Below are positions 14,501 to 26,677 of a stretch of DNA of 64,000 nt, in pieces. The DNA lies in NCBI GenBank assembly GCA_963693285.1, contig OY848917.1, positions 17,655,245-17,719,244 of the forward strand, in the 5' to 3' direction. Origin of the DNA: Xestospongia muta (taxonomy: Eukaryota > Porifera > Demospongiae > Haplosclerida > Petrosiidae). Made by a program: the position numbers and the translations under genes. Position 1 is the stretch's first letter; every line of letters begins with the position of its first letter. The notes beneath the pieces were generated by a model. It was not told the DNA's origin, did not search any database, and saw nothing but the letters and a program-made list of their open reading frames with translations.

Positions 14501-17500
14501 TTGTAAAGGACATATTCAAATGATTAATAATGACAGTACCATAAATATGGAAACGAAAAACATAGAATGAAGATAATGACAAAATTGGAGTTAATACACA
14601 TAGAATTTACATTCAAATATATCACACTTACCCCCTATTATATTGTAAGGGACACATTCAGATGATAAATAATGACAACACCATAAATGTGGAAATAAAA
14701 AACAGTAGAATGAACAAAATGACAAAATTGCATTTAATACTCTTAGAATTAACATTAAAATATATCACACTTACCCACTATTACATTATAAAGGACATAT
14801 TCAGATGAGAAGTATTGACATCACCATAAATGTAGAAACAAAAACAATATAGTGAACAAAATGACAAAATTCCATTCAATACAATTAGAATTTACATAAC
14901 AATATATCACACTTACCAACTATTATATTTTAGAGAACACATTCAAATGATAGAGTAATGATAGCACCATAAATGTGGAAACAAAAACAATAAAATGAAG
15001 AAAATGACAAAATTGCATTTAATACACTTAGAATTCACATTACAATATATCAGACTCATTAACTATTATATTGTAAAGTACATATTCAGATGAATAAATA
15101 ATGACAACACCATAAATGTGGAAACAAAAACAATAGAGTGAGTAAAATGACAAAATTGATTCATTTCAATTTAAATTTACATTACAATATATCACACTTA
15201 CCCACTATTATATTTTAGAGGACATATTCAGATGATAAGTAATGACAGTATCATAAATGTGGAAACAAAAAACAATAGAGTGAACAAAATGACAAAATTG
15301 CATTATATAACACTTACTAACTATTATATTGCAAAGAACACATTCAGAGGATGAGCAATGACAACAGCATAAACATGGAAAAAACAATAGAGTGATCAAA
15401 ATGACAAAATTCCATCCAATACAATTAGACTTTATATTACAATTAGACTTTATATTACAAAATATCACACTTACCAACTATTATATTGTAAAGGACACAA
15501 TCAGATGAGTAATGACAGTACCATAAACGTGTAAACAAAAACGATAGAATGAACAAAATGGCAAAATTGCATCCAATACAATTAGAATTTATATTATAAT
15601 ATATCACACTTACCAACTATTATATTTTATAGAACACGTTCAGATGATAAATAATGACAGCAGCATAAATGTGGAAACAAAAAACAATGAAATTAAAAAA
15701 TGACAAAAATTGCATTTAATACACATAGAAATTACATTACAATATATCACACTTACCCCCTATTATATTGTAAAGGACACATTCAGATGACAAGTAATGA
15801 CAGCATCATAAATGTGGAAACAAAAAAACAATAGAATGAACAAAATGGCAAAATTGCATTCATTACAATTTCAATTTTCATTATAATATATCACACTTAC
15901 CGCCTATTATATTGTAAAGGACATATTCAGATGATAAGTAATGACAGCATCATAAACGTGGAAACAAAAAAACAATAGAATGAACAAAATGGCAAAATTG
16001 CATTATATAACACTTACTAACTATTATATTGCAAAGAACACATTCAGAGGATGAGCAATGACAACAGCATAAACATGGAAAAAAAATAGAGTGATCAAAA
16101 TGACAAAATTCCATCCAATACAATTAGACTTTATATTACAATTAGACTTTATATTACAAAATATCACACTTACCAACTATTATATTGTAAAGGACACAAT
16201 CAGATGATGAGTAATGACAGTACCATAAATGTGTAAACAAAAACGATAGAATGAACAAAATGGCAAAATTGCATCAATACAATTAGAATTTATATTATAA
16301 TATATCACACTTACCAACTATTATATTTTATAGAACACGTTCAGATGATAAATAATGACAGCAGCATAAATGTGGAAACAAAAAACAATAAAATTAAAAA
16401 ATGACAAAAATTACATTTAATACACATAGAAATTACATTACAATATATCACACTTACCACCTATTATATTGTAAAGGACACATTCAGATGACAAGTAATG
16501 ACAGCATCATAAATGTGGAAACAAAAAAACAATAGAATGAACAAAATGGCAAAATTGCATTCATTACAATTTCAATTTTCATTATAATATATCACACTTA
16601 CCGCCTATTATATTGTAAAGGACATATTCAGATGATAAGTAATGACAGCATCATAAACGTGGAAACAAAAAAACAATAGAATGAACAAAATGGCAAAATT
16701 GCATTCATTACAATTTCAATTTTCATTACAATATATAACACTTACCCACTATTATATTGTAAAGGACACATTCAGATGATAAGTAATGACAGCATCATAA
16801 ATGTGGAAACAAAAAACAATAGAGTGAACAAAATGACAAAATTGCATTCAATACACATAGAATTAACATTAAAATATATCACACTTACCAACTATTATAT
16901 TGTAAAGGACATATTCAGATGATAAATAATGACAGTACCATAAATGTGGAAACAAAAAAACAATAGAATGAAAAAATGAGAAAATTGCATTTAATACACA
17001 TAGAAATTACATTACAATATATCACACTTACCACCTATTATATTGTAAAGGACACATTCAGATTACAAGTAATGACAGCATCATAAATGTGGAAACAAAA
17101 AACAATAGAATGAACAAAATGGCAAAATTGCATTCATTACAATTTCAATTTTCATTACAATATATAACACTTACCCACTATTATATTGTAAAAGACACAA
17201 TCAGATGATAAGTAATGACAGCATCATAAATGTGGAAACAAAAAACAATAGAGTGAACAAAATGACAAAATTACATTCAATACACATAGAATTAACATTA
17301 AAATATATCACACTTACCAACTATTATATTGTAAAGGACATATTCAGATGATAAATAATGACAGTACCATAAATGTGTAAACAAAAAAACAATAGAATGG
17401 AAAAATGAGAAAATTGCATTTAATACACATAGAAATTACATTACAATATATCACACTTACCACCTATTATATTGTAAAGGACACATTCAGATGACAAGTA

Positions 17501-20500
17501 ATGACAGCATCATAAATGTGGAAACAAAAAACAATAGAATGAACAAAATTGCAAAATTGCATTCATTACAATTTCAATTTTCATTACAATATATAACACT
17601 TACCACCTATTATATTGTAAAAGACACAATCAGATGATAAGTAATGACAGCATCATAAATGTGGAAACAAAAAACAATAGAGTGAACAAAATGACAAAAT
17701 TGCATTCAATACACATAGAATTAACATTAAAATATATCACACTTACCCACTATTATATTGTAAAGGACATATTCAGATGATAAATAATGACAGTACCATA
17801 AATGTGGAAACAAAAAACAATAGATAAAAAAAATACCAAAATTGCATTCATTACAATTTGAATTTTCATTACAATATATAACACTTACCGCCTATTATAT
17901 TGTAAAGGACACATTCAGATGATAAGTAATGACAACATCATAAATGTGGAAAAAAATAGAGTGAACAAAATGACAAAATTACATTCAATACACATAGAAT
18001 TAACATTAAAATATATCACACTTACTCGCTATTATATTGTAAAGGACATATTCAGATGATAAATAATGACAGTACCATAAATGTGGAAACAAAAACAATA
18101 GAATGAGCAAACTGACAAAATTGCATTTAATACAATTAGATTTACATTACAATATATCACACTTACCATCTATTATATTGTAAAGGACATATTCAGATGA
18201 TAAATAATGACAGTACCATAAATGTGGAAACAAAAAACAATAGAATGAACAAAATGGCAAAATTGCATTCATTACAATTTGAATTTTTATTACAATATAT
18301 CATGCTTACCAGCTATTTTATTGTAAAGGACATATTCAGATGACAAATAATCACAGCATCATAAATGTAGAAACAAAAACAATAGAATGAACAAAATGGC
18401 ATCATTACAATTTGAATTTACATTATATCACACTTACCGACTATTATATTGTAAAGGTTACATTCAAATCACAAGTAATGACAGCATCATAAATGTGGAA
18501 ACAAAAAATAATAGAATCAACAAAATGGCAAAATTGCATTCATTACAATTTAAATTTTCATTACAATATATCGCACTTACCGCCTATTATATTATAAAGG
18601 ACACATTCAGATGACAAGTAATGACAGCATCATAAACATGGAAACAAAAAACAATAGAGTGAATAAAATGACAAAATTGAATTCAATACACATAGAATTA
18701 ACATTAAAATATTTCACACTTACCAACTATTATATTGTAAAGGACACATTCAGATGATAAATAATGACAGCACCATAAATGTGGAAACAAAAACAATAGA
18801 GTGAGCAAACTGACAAAATTGCATTTAATACAATTAGATTTACATTACAATATATCAGTATTACTCGCTATTATATTGTATAGGACATATTCAGATGATA
18901 AATAATGACAGTACCATAAATGTGGAAACAAAAAACAATAGAGTGAGCAAATGACAAAATTGTGTTTAATATAATTAGAATTTATATTACAATATATCAC
19001 ACTTACCAACTATTATATTGTAAAGTACACATTCAGATGACAAGTAATGACAGCATTATAAATGTGGAAAGAAAAAACAATAGAATGAACAAAATGACAA
19101 AATTGTATTCATTACAATTTGAATTTTCATTACAATATATCATGCTTACCTCCTATTATATTGTAAAGGACACATTCAGATGACAAGTAATGACAGCATT
19201 ATAAATGTGGAAACAAAAAACAATAGAATGAACAAAATGATAAAATTGTATTTATTACAATTTGAATTTTCATTGTAATATATCTAACTTACCGACTATT
19301 ATATTGTGAAAGACATATTCAGATTACAAGGAATGACATCACCATAATGTGGAAACAAAAAACAATAGAATAAACAAAATGACAAAATTGCATTCAATAG
19401 ACTTAGAATATTTACATTACAATATATCACACTTACCTCCTATTATATTGTAAAGGACGCATTCAGATGACAAGTAAAGACAGCATCATAAATATGGAAA
19501 CAAAAAAAATTAACAAAATGACATTTAATACACTTAGAATATTTACATTACAATATATCACACTTACCCGCTATTATATTGCAAAGGACACATTCAGATG
19601 ACAAGTAATGACAGCATGGAAACAAAAAACAATAGAATGAACAAAATGACAAAACGACATTCAATACATTTAGAATTTACATTACTATATATCACACTTA
19701 CCATCTATTATATTGTAAAGGACACATTCAGATGACAAGTAAAGAGAGCAACATAAATGTGGAAACAAAAAACAATTGAGTGTACAAAATGACAAAATTG
19801 GAATCAATACACTTAGAATTTACATTACAATATATCACACTTACACGCTATTATATTGTAAAGACACATTCAGATGAAGAGTAACAACAGCATCATAAAT
19901 GCGGAAACAAAAAACAATAGTGTGAACAAATATGACAAAATTGTATTTAATACACTTAGAATATTTACATTATAACATATCACACTTACCTCCTATTATA
20001 TTGCAAAGGACATATTCAGATGACAAGTAATGACAGCATCATAAATGTGGAAACAAAAAACAACAGAATGAACATAATGACAAAATTGCATTCTCTATAA
20101 GATAAATATAAATATAATGTATGACATATTTTTATATTTGTAATATAAGCACTGAATATTAATATAAATTAAAATATAAATTTGAAAATAAATATTCTGT
20201 TCAAATATTTCATTGCGTCTATGTACAATGTAGGAATATCCATACTACCATTCCTACATATTTTGGACTTGTTTCAGATGTTTTTATTGCTATCCTTACA
20301 TTAAATGAACTTTAGATCTTTTATTTACACTTCTTTGTCTTATTTTTTATTTAAATTATATACTAGCTAAAGATGTTCACAATGTCTTTTTTCATTGTTA
20401 TTATTATACATGTAGGTTGGATGAATGTACTTAGGATATACTATACAACAGAGCATTGCTAGTTAATACAGAAATAGCACTAGCAATGTACTCTAAGTAT

Positions 20501-22566
20501 GCATATTTCTTTACTGATAAAAGCAAAATAAACTAATCTCCTTAAGTTAAACAATGGTTACTGAAGAAGGAACTCGAGTACACTCAACATAGAACAGGCC
20601 TTGTGGTAGAATCAAATACTAACTCATTGAACTTTCTTTATATTTATGACCTCTGTTACATCCTCATAAATATGATTGTAACTAATTAATAAATACAAAT
20701 AAATTGGATTCTTACACAGAGACTACTTCCTAGCTCTTTATAAAAAATACTTTCATTGTTAAGTGTTAGAAATAAGACTTCTAAAACTATGTACCTTATG
20801 TAAAATCACAATGTTTTGCAAAACATAATTGTTAATAATCTTTTCTACTTATTGTGACACAAATAAAAATCTGATAGACTTGTTTAAGTCAGACACAGTA
20901 GTTGTTTATCGTTATAATCTTTATGTTATGTCTTTACTAAAAGTTACGATCTATTCACACAGCTTAAAGATTTGACTTCATTCTCATGATATCAATTACC
21001 TCAATAACAACATTGATATTAGCATTATGGTCGACTAATATTTCAACAATATCTCTATCTCCTTGAGAACTTGCATAATGAAGAGCTGTCCATCCTCTCT
21101 ATTTGAAAAACACACAAACTATCAATTGTAAAATTAGACCACTAACACTCTACAATAACAGTACATACACACAACTTGTCTTTACATTGTTAGTCTATTA
21201 AATATTATCAAGTCAGCCAGTACTTCCATATGACTCTATTATCATATTATTTATAACTCTACTACAATAACCAACATTATCTCATCTGACAATTACTGTA
21301 TCTGACAAATTATTAGCAGTTTGCACAATAAAAACAAAGAAGGCTGACTTTTTAATCTCAATTTTATGTCATTCTAATGTTTCTATATTAGCAAGGTTAA
21401 CAATAGTAATAGATATACCAATACGTTTGAGCATATACTGGTACTATAATCATACTAAGTTTCAGAAATATACTGGTAGTCAGAGACACAATACTTCTAG
21501 TTTTAAACATCCAATTTTAAAAGAAAAACTAAAAACATAACATAACAAAGTCATGCTTCATACAATGTTCTTCACTATTATTTATGTGTCAGCACCTGAA
21601 CTGATTACTGGAATATTTATGTAAAAAGTGATGTTTATCTATTATTATTATTTATATTATTTACCATAACAACCTAAATGTAATATAATAACCAAATTAA
21701 TATGAAATAGACTTACAACGTCTGTAGCATTTACATCAGCTCCTCTAACTAGAGCATCTTTTACTCCTAACAAGTCTCCTTTCTGAGCAGATTCAATTAG
21801 ACTGTTATTCTATTATAAAAACAAAAATATTAAATGCATTAATAAATGTACGACAGGATTTACATAAATCTAAAAAGACTTTAAAATAAATATTGCCCAG
21901 CAACTTCTTAGTTAATTTATTTTAATGATTTCTTGTAGTCTAATAATTTCTACAAAACATTGAACAGTATACCTAGTCATGTAGTAGTGAAAAGTTTGGG
22001 TATAATATCAATAGGAACATCTTTAATATAGTGCTAAAGGTTATCTGATTCAGAGATATATCTTGGACTAAAAGCAAACTAATTTACATCATTACATTAT
22101 CTTGTAATGTCCTTTAACATATTAAAAACTTGAGACAATATTTTACAAGTATTCATATGAATAATGCTCCATAAATGTTCAATGACTTATGCAGTATGTG
22201 TATGAATATTGAGTATATAAACTATAAAAAGAGCAATAAACAGTATCTTAAAACAACAATTAATGAAACATAACAAAAAAACAGAATTTGCAATAACCAT
22301 AGACAGTAATCATGAACTCATATTTATATACAATCATAAACCACTCATCAATAGTACTAACACTACACTACCATGAATTTTCATGAATTAAAAGTTCTAT
22401 GCGATTCCTATCTAGCATATAGATATCAGTGTATTTGAAATAACTATTAACTCATTTATGATTATATATATTCATCAAAACAAGCTTTATACATGTATAT
22501 ACATACATACATAAATATATGCATATATACATATATATATATATATATATTTATTTATTTATTTAT

Positions 22567-22617
<51 letters not shown>

Positions 22618-23601
22618 TGAGGCTAACCTCACTTCTTCCACAATGTTTTATTACATATAAACCACACACAGTATGAACATTTAGATTTGATTCATTTGGG
22701 ACAATTATTACACATTACAGTATGAGATCTTGCAATGCGCATTAGATACACAGAGCATTTGTGTTTGCAGTAAAATTTGACAAAACTATATTTTATTAGA
22801 CTGCTATATATTCATCACTAGTTTCATAGTCTTCTAATATAATACTATATGTCTTAATCTATATATGAGAACATAGCCACCCTGACAGGTCACTGATAGT
22901 TGAGAACTATTATATAACAAAAAGTTTTCTTGACAAACATTAAACTTTACATACAGCTGTAGGCATCAATTTTGAGCAAAAATCATAAATTTTAACAGTA
23001 TACACATACCATACACAAAAGTATGACAGTATTGTATTGTACAGCTGATAAATTTATAAGAATAGTATGTTTTGAAAGTATTTGCCTTGATTCTTTCACA
23101 AAGGACAAATTCTGACATCTAATCTAATTACTATGATAGCTATAGCAACAACTAAAATTGAAAAGGAAGTTAGCCTGTGGTAGACCTATTGTACCCTATC
23201 AAGCAGGAATGACAAACTTTCCATTCACTTGTAGGTTACATACATGTATGGATTATAGTGACTGAAGATGACTACTACCTTTTATCAGCAGAACATTATA
23301 TAACCAAACAGACTAAACTACACAAGCTCTACATAATTATCTTAATATCAAATTAATATTGGATATTAAGAGTTATGGGATGTTATACATTGGATATATA
23401 AGTCCATTAGTCAGTAAATACATGAGTCACCTCACAATGGGGTGTGTAACAATAGTTACAGAATAGAATATTAATTAGACTGGACAGCTAAATACAACTA
23501 TTAATATATGCAGATCACTACATAGAGTGACCCATTCATTATATAATATGCCTTATATAGTAATAGAATTATGATATACTTACCAATTTCTTCTGGTCCA
23601 T
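786..23601 (-). CDS. Ankyrin-repeat protein gene, probably ending in a Death domain outside the window
   Basis: Coding exons in transcript order: 23584-23601 (MDQKKL), 21717-21809, 21000-21098, 6905-7003, 4026-4124, 2179-2277 and 786-849. All have GT/AG borders, and all junctions are phase 0 up to the last exon, which ends in phase 1. The four 99-nt exons each encode one 33-residue ankyrin repeat (for example GWTALHYA, GFTPVMLAA, GKTALYIA, followed by VQLLL- or VEILV-type helices). The 93-nt exon is a capping repeat starting NNSLIESAQKG. Ankyrin stacks bind protein partners and have no catalysis. The 64-nt exon (DLAYPPLSEDKIE...) matches, in length, phase and sequence, the exon that precedes a Death domain at 63003-63066. 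I therefore infer an ankyrin-linker-Death adaptor whose last exon lies left of base 1. If GTTAG at 781-785 is not spliced, the frame stops at once at TAG. No COR-like exon is visible between 849 and 2179, unlike in the right-hand paralogue. Function is unknown; innate-immune or apoptotic scaffolding is inference. Confidence 0.75.
1930..1990. repeat. Perfect 16-bp inverted repeat (hairpin) in an ankyrin-gene intron
   Basis: AAAGTCAATCTCATCA at 1930-1945 is the exact reverse complement of 1975-1990, with a 29-base AT-rich loop. It lies about 190 bp downstream (in gene sense) of the ankyrin exon at 2179-2277. It could be a foldback element remnant. Confidence 0.6.
2529..2582. repeat. (AC)n microsatellite
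   Basis: An uninterrupted AC dinucleotide run of about 27 units in an intron of the ankyrin gene. The short open frame across it (poly Thr-His) is an artefact of the repeat. Confidence 0.95.
2640..3255. repeat. Intronic direct repeat, copy 1 (copy 2 at 4730-5420)
   Basis: The segment from the GTGTGTGTATATG run through to the minus-strand open frame ending near 3249 recurs at 4730-5420 with scattered substitutions and an extra ~90-bp block at about 4920-5010. Both copies keep an open minus-strand frame containing CNKINVMPLILWQPCRDFLT. I recognise no family. A duplicated piece of intron or an old dispersed repeat is the simplest reading. Confidence 0.7.
4730..5420. repeat. Intronic direct repeat, copy 2
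   Basis: Partner of 2640-3255, separated from it by the intron stretch and ankyrin exon 4026-4124. The arrangement fits duplication of an intron-exon unit during growth of the ankyrin repeat array. Confidence 0.7.
5430..6660. repeat. Segment duplicated on both sides of the satellite array
   Basis: About 5430-6030 resembles 20190-20800 (shared CATACT..CATTCCTA and CAACAGAGCATTGCTA blocks), and 6560-6660 resembles 21200-21320 (shared CAATAACCAACATTATCT). The offset is 14.6-14.8 kb, the same as between ankyrin exons 6905-7003 and 21717-21809. The intron context of these exons therefore descends from one duplicated ancestor, with the satellite expanded between the copies. No coding exon was seen here apart from ankyrin exon 6905-7003 just beyond. 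Confidence 0.6.
7095..20092 (-). repeat. Tandem array of about 88 units of ~142 bp, each resembling a mini-intron on the minus strand
   Basis: I counted about 88 copies of the core CTTAC-NNN-CTATTATATTG (plus strand) spaced about 138-186 bp apart, mostly 140-144. The first copy is at about 7181 and the last at about 19986. The array is interrupted at about 7290-7600 by a duplicated piece of flanking intron. On the minus strand, the sense of the host gene, every unit reads CAATATAATAG-NNN-GTAAGTG: a branch/acceptor-like end, three bases, then a near-consensus 5' splice site. Each ~139-bp stretch between cores thus starts GTAAG and ends TAG like an intron. Only a few units have lost the donor (about 11450, 12490, 13915, 15055). 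The three central bases vary widely between units. The array fills most of the intron between ankyrin exons 21000-21098 and 6905-7003. Plus-strand open frames inside it are translations of the repeat, not genes. Confidence 0.95.
22495..22616. repeat. (TA)n and TTTA low-complexity tract
   Basis: Alternating TA with a short TTTATTTATTTA interruption, in the first intron of the ankyrin gene. Confidence 0.9.
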
Positions 23602-24499
23602 GACAACAGCTCAAATACGAAAACGCACAAACAACAATTTATCGAAAAGTGACAATTTCCGCAATAAGGCACTTGACAGTGAAACCCATCTACTAAATTA
23701 TAATGACGTCATTGTAATTTAATTAGGTCGTACTCATGAATTTGTTTAAGACTTTAGTGTCAAATGCTTTATGAGGTCACTAATATGATGTATGTGAAAA
23801 ACAAATTAATGTGGTCTCAAGCACCAAAAATTAATAATAATATTCATATATGACATGGTTCAGGAAAAATGGCTTGTGAGTTGGAGAAAGTGAATGTTAG
23901 TCAAACTGTGCAACAATTACTGGCATCATATTAAGAGAGCAACAATCTAGAGAAATTATATTTCCTGGTCTATCATACAGATAGATTTCATCGAACACTT
24001 ACGTCCCTTGAGACCTGTAGTAGTCACGTTTTGGTACTATTTAGTGTCAATTTGACCTTACTTCAAGATATTAACAGTTCACAAGATAAAGAAAGTGGAT
24101 ATAAGTATGTACCACAACTATCACGTATAGAGAACCATAGAGGCTTTCCAAGATTAGAAATTAAACAAAGTTCATCAGTGACTTATTATGCACATTTATT
24201 GTGTTTGTATGATGTAAACTTGATCTTGGGTTATTATTTACAATTTTACCATGTTCTTGTATTTTGATTTAAAAGAAAAAAGTTATCAACTCTTTAGTGA
24301 TAAGGTTAAATGATGAAAAGTAAGTCAATTATTAAACATTAACAAAGAATTCTTGAGATCCAAAAATTGTCAAATCCATCTCGTTTGAATAAATTGAAGT
24401 CTGTTTGTAAATTAGATGTGAGCTAAAAAGTAAGAAAACACACTGAAACTGGTGAACCATCATGATTGGTAAATTTTATGCTTGCCTAATAATTCCAGC
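23602..24499. other. 5' flank of the ankyrin gene with an unassigned open frame at 24031-24267
   Basis: The segment runs from the ankyrin start codon (ATG at 23599-23601 on the minus strand) to the transposon. Its proximal part, to about 23720, is duplicated at about 33880-33950. It contains a TGACGTCA-like palindrome (AATGACGTCATTG near 23700), a possible CREB/ATF-type element of the promoter; this is inference. A plus-strand frame at 24031-24267 (78 residues; contains GYKYVPQLSRIENHRGFPR) and a 21-codon frame starting at 23871 are open. I recognise neither and no splice partners are evident. Confidence 0.4.
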
Positions 24500-24997
24500 C
24501 TAAGGATCAGTGTATATTTCCGCCATTTCATATTCTGAAAATCGATTTCCGCCATTACGCGCCGAAATCTTCCTAAGAAATGAAAATTCAAAAAACCAAA
24601 AAACCAATATTTTTTCGATTGAGTTAGGTCAGAGCGGTTGACTATTATCAATAAAATAGGACTTTGTCCTGCTTGTGTTCCCAATTCGTCTCTCTATCTC
24701 TGATCTTTGACACTCTGACGTTAATCGCAGTGAGGTTTGACCCGTTCTTGCATTGTTACTCACTCTCAAGAATTGGTCCTACAGGCTCTAACCTGGTAGG
24801 TATTTTGTCTCAAAGTTGACTTTTGTCAGTTTGTCTAATACATTATATATATGGTATAAATTACGTCTCTACCTGTATACCCTTTCTTTCAAATTTTGTA
24901 TAGTATACCTCTTCATATTTAAAGTATAAGTATATATATATAATCAGGCAAATCAGATTACTATTGTGCAATATTATATCTTAACATCAGTTAAATC

Positions 24998-26677
24998 ATG
25001 TCGGTGCGATTGATTGATATTGAAGACTTGGTTATACTGAAAATTGAACAAGAACAATGGACTCACAAAGACTTGTCAGAGTACTTAAAAAAAAGATTTC
25101 CAAACATCAAGGGGGCTAGCATACGATCTATTGAGAGGTTTTGCAACTTAAAAAATATTCACAAAACCTCCAGGCCAACTTATCTTCAGCTAAATAATGC
25201 TGTTAGCAGGGCAGTTCATAAGGTGAATTATTTAATCAAGGGATAAGCTTGCAATTGCTTTCTTATATTATGCAAAGGTTGGACCTGTCTATGGTCGAAA
25301 GACAATAACTGGCTTTTTGGCATCGGAAGGAATGCGTGCTTCTGAGGTCCGTGTAGGAAAAGTTTTAAAAGATATTACTCCTGTTTATCATCAAGCAAGA
25401 CGAAAAGACACAGCGAGGAAGTTGAATCCTATTCCATATATAGCTCAATATTTTGGGCAAAAATTACACATCGATCAAAATGAGAAGTTAGTCAGATATG
25501 GAGTAACTCACATTTGTTGCGTCGATGGATTTAGTAGGAAAATTGTCGGTTTTGCTAGTATGCCTTTAAAGAACAACTTGGAGATCTATGAACATGTCTT
25601 TAGGTAAGATCACAAGAAAATGCCATATAAGATTGGCAGGATGATTTGGTAAATTTGCCAATTACTTGAAGACATACATGTAATCATGCATGCATGTATG
25701 AAAAGTGATAAATCAATCTTCAATCCACCAAAAAGTACTTACAAAATTTACTTCTAAATAACCTATTACTATACAGTAAACTTTCTATATTGAAATACAT
25801 CAAATGCCTTATAGACATTCAGATGAAAGCATTGCATGCATTAAGTGATATAATGCATGTGATATAGCTAGTTATAGGACCTTATAGGAATCATCATATC
25901 AGGTTTCTTTTTATGTAGACCTCTGCTATTGAATTTTGGTATTTGGGATCAAGTGCGTGTTGATAAGGGAAAGGAATGGTATCTTTTGTTGTTTATTCAA
26001 GAAAAACTCAGCCACATCAGATATGACAAAGGGAAAGCTCCACACTTACAGACACCTTCAACGATGGTAAGTTGCATGCAATCAAGTAAATTTCTTATAA
26101 TCTACTCTTAATTGCAGAATCATGTGGTTGAGAGAATGTGGGAAGAATTTAATTCAAGGGTAAATTATCCCATCAAGCAATGTTTAACAGAAATGGAGAA
26201 TGACCATGTAATAGATATGGTTAATGACACACATAAATTTTGTGTGTCTTGGGTAACTATTAGAGTTGCAAATGTTGGGACAACAATTGTTATAAAATCT
26301 TGGAATAATCATCGTATTCCGAGTAAGTTTCACAACATGTATCTTAGTTGATTTGTCTTACAGAAAAGGGTATACCTGACATACTTATGAAGAAAAAGAA
26401 TCACATGGTTCCTGTTATGCCCACTCTGATTCCAGTAGTCAGTGACGCTGTTCGAGAATATGAGGCTCTGGGTGGCTCACTAACAAGATCCAGTTCTTTT
26501 GGTATTGATCCTTTGGAATCAAGTCCTGTTCTAAAGGAGAGAAGGCAAGAGCTATTTCATTCACAATATCCACAGTTTGACCCTGTATTTTACAGCTGTG
26601 TTAATGATAAAAGTCATATCTTTCGCAAATGTGTGCTATACTTCATTTACATAACAGAATATCTTTCACAATATTAG
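24998..26677 (+). CDS. DDE integrase-like transposase, left arm copy
   Basis: Five exons with consistent phases: 24998-25222, 25278-25603, 25919-26066, 26118-26322 and 26364-26677, giving about 405 residues. The first exon is a small helical region rich in charged residues and is probably DNA-binding. The integrase fold follows, with the first acidic residue in HIDQNEKL (about D141), the second in VRVDKG (about D199) and the glutamate in NHVVERMWEEF (about E238). It also has the family's CVDGFSRKIVGF strand and a RVNYPIK segment after the glutamate. These residues are expected to bind the two metal ions for strand cleavage and transfer at the element ends. The start ATG is the first in the open frame and lies about 490 bp inside the terminus. 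No stop or frameshift was seen, so the gene looks intact and recently active. An identical mirror copy lies in the other arm. Confidence 0.85.

Noticed and set aside
7637..19183. Many plus-strand open frames with recurring peptides such as ITIYHTYxLLYCKGH
   Set aside because: They are translations of the satellite unit in one frame and are interrupted at random; no start or splice context supports genes.
7095..20092. Regular direct repeats with variable positions, resembling a CRISPR-like array
   Set aside because: The unit is ~142 bp, the variable part is only three bases, the host context is an intron of a eukaryotic gene, and no cas-like gene is present.
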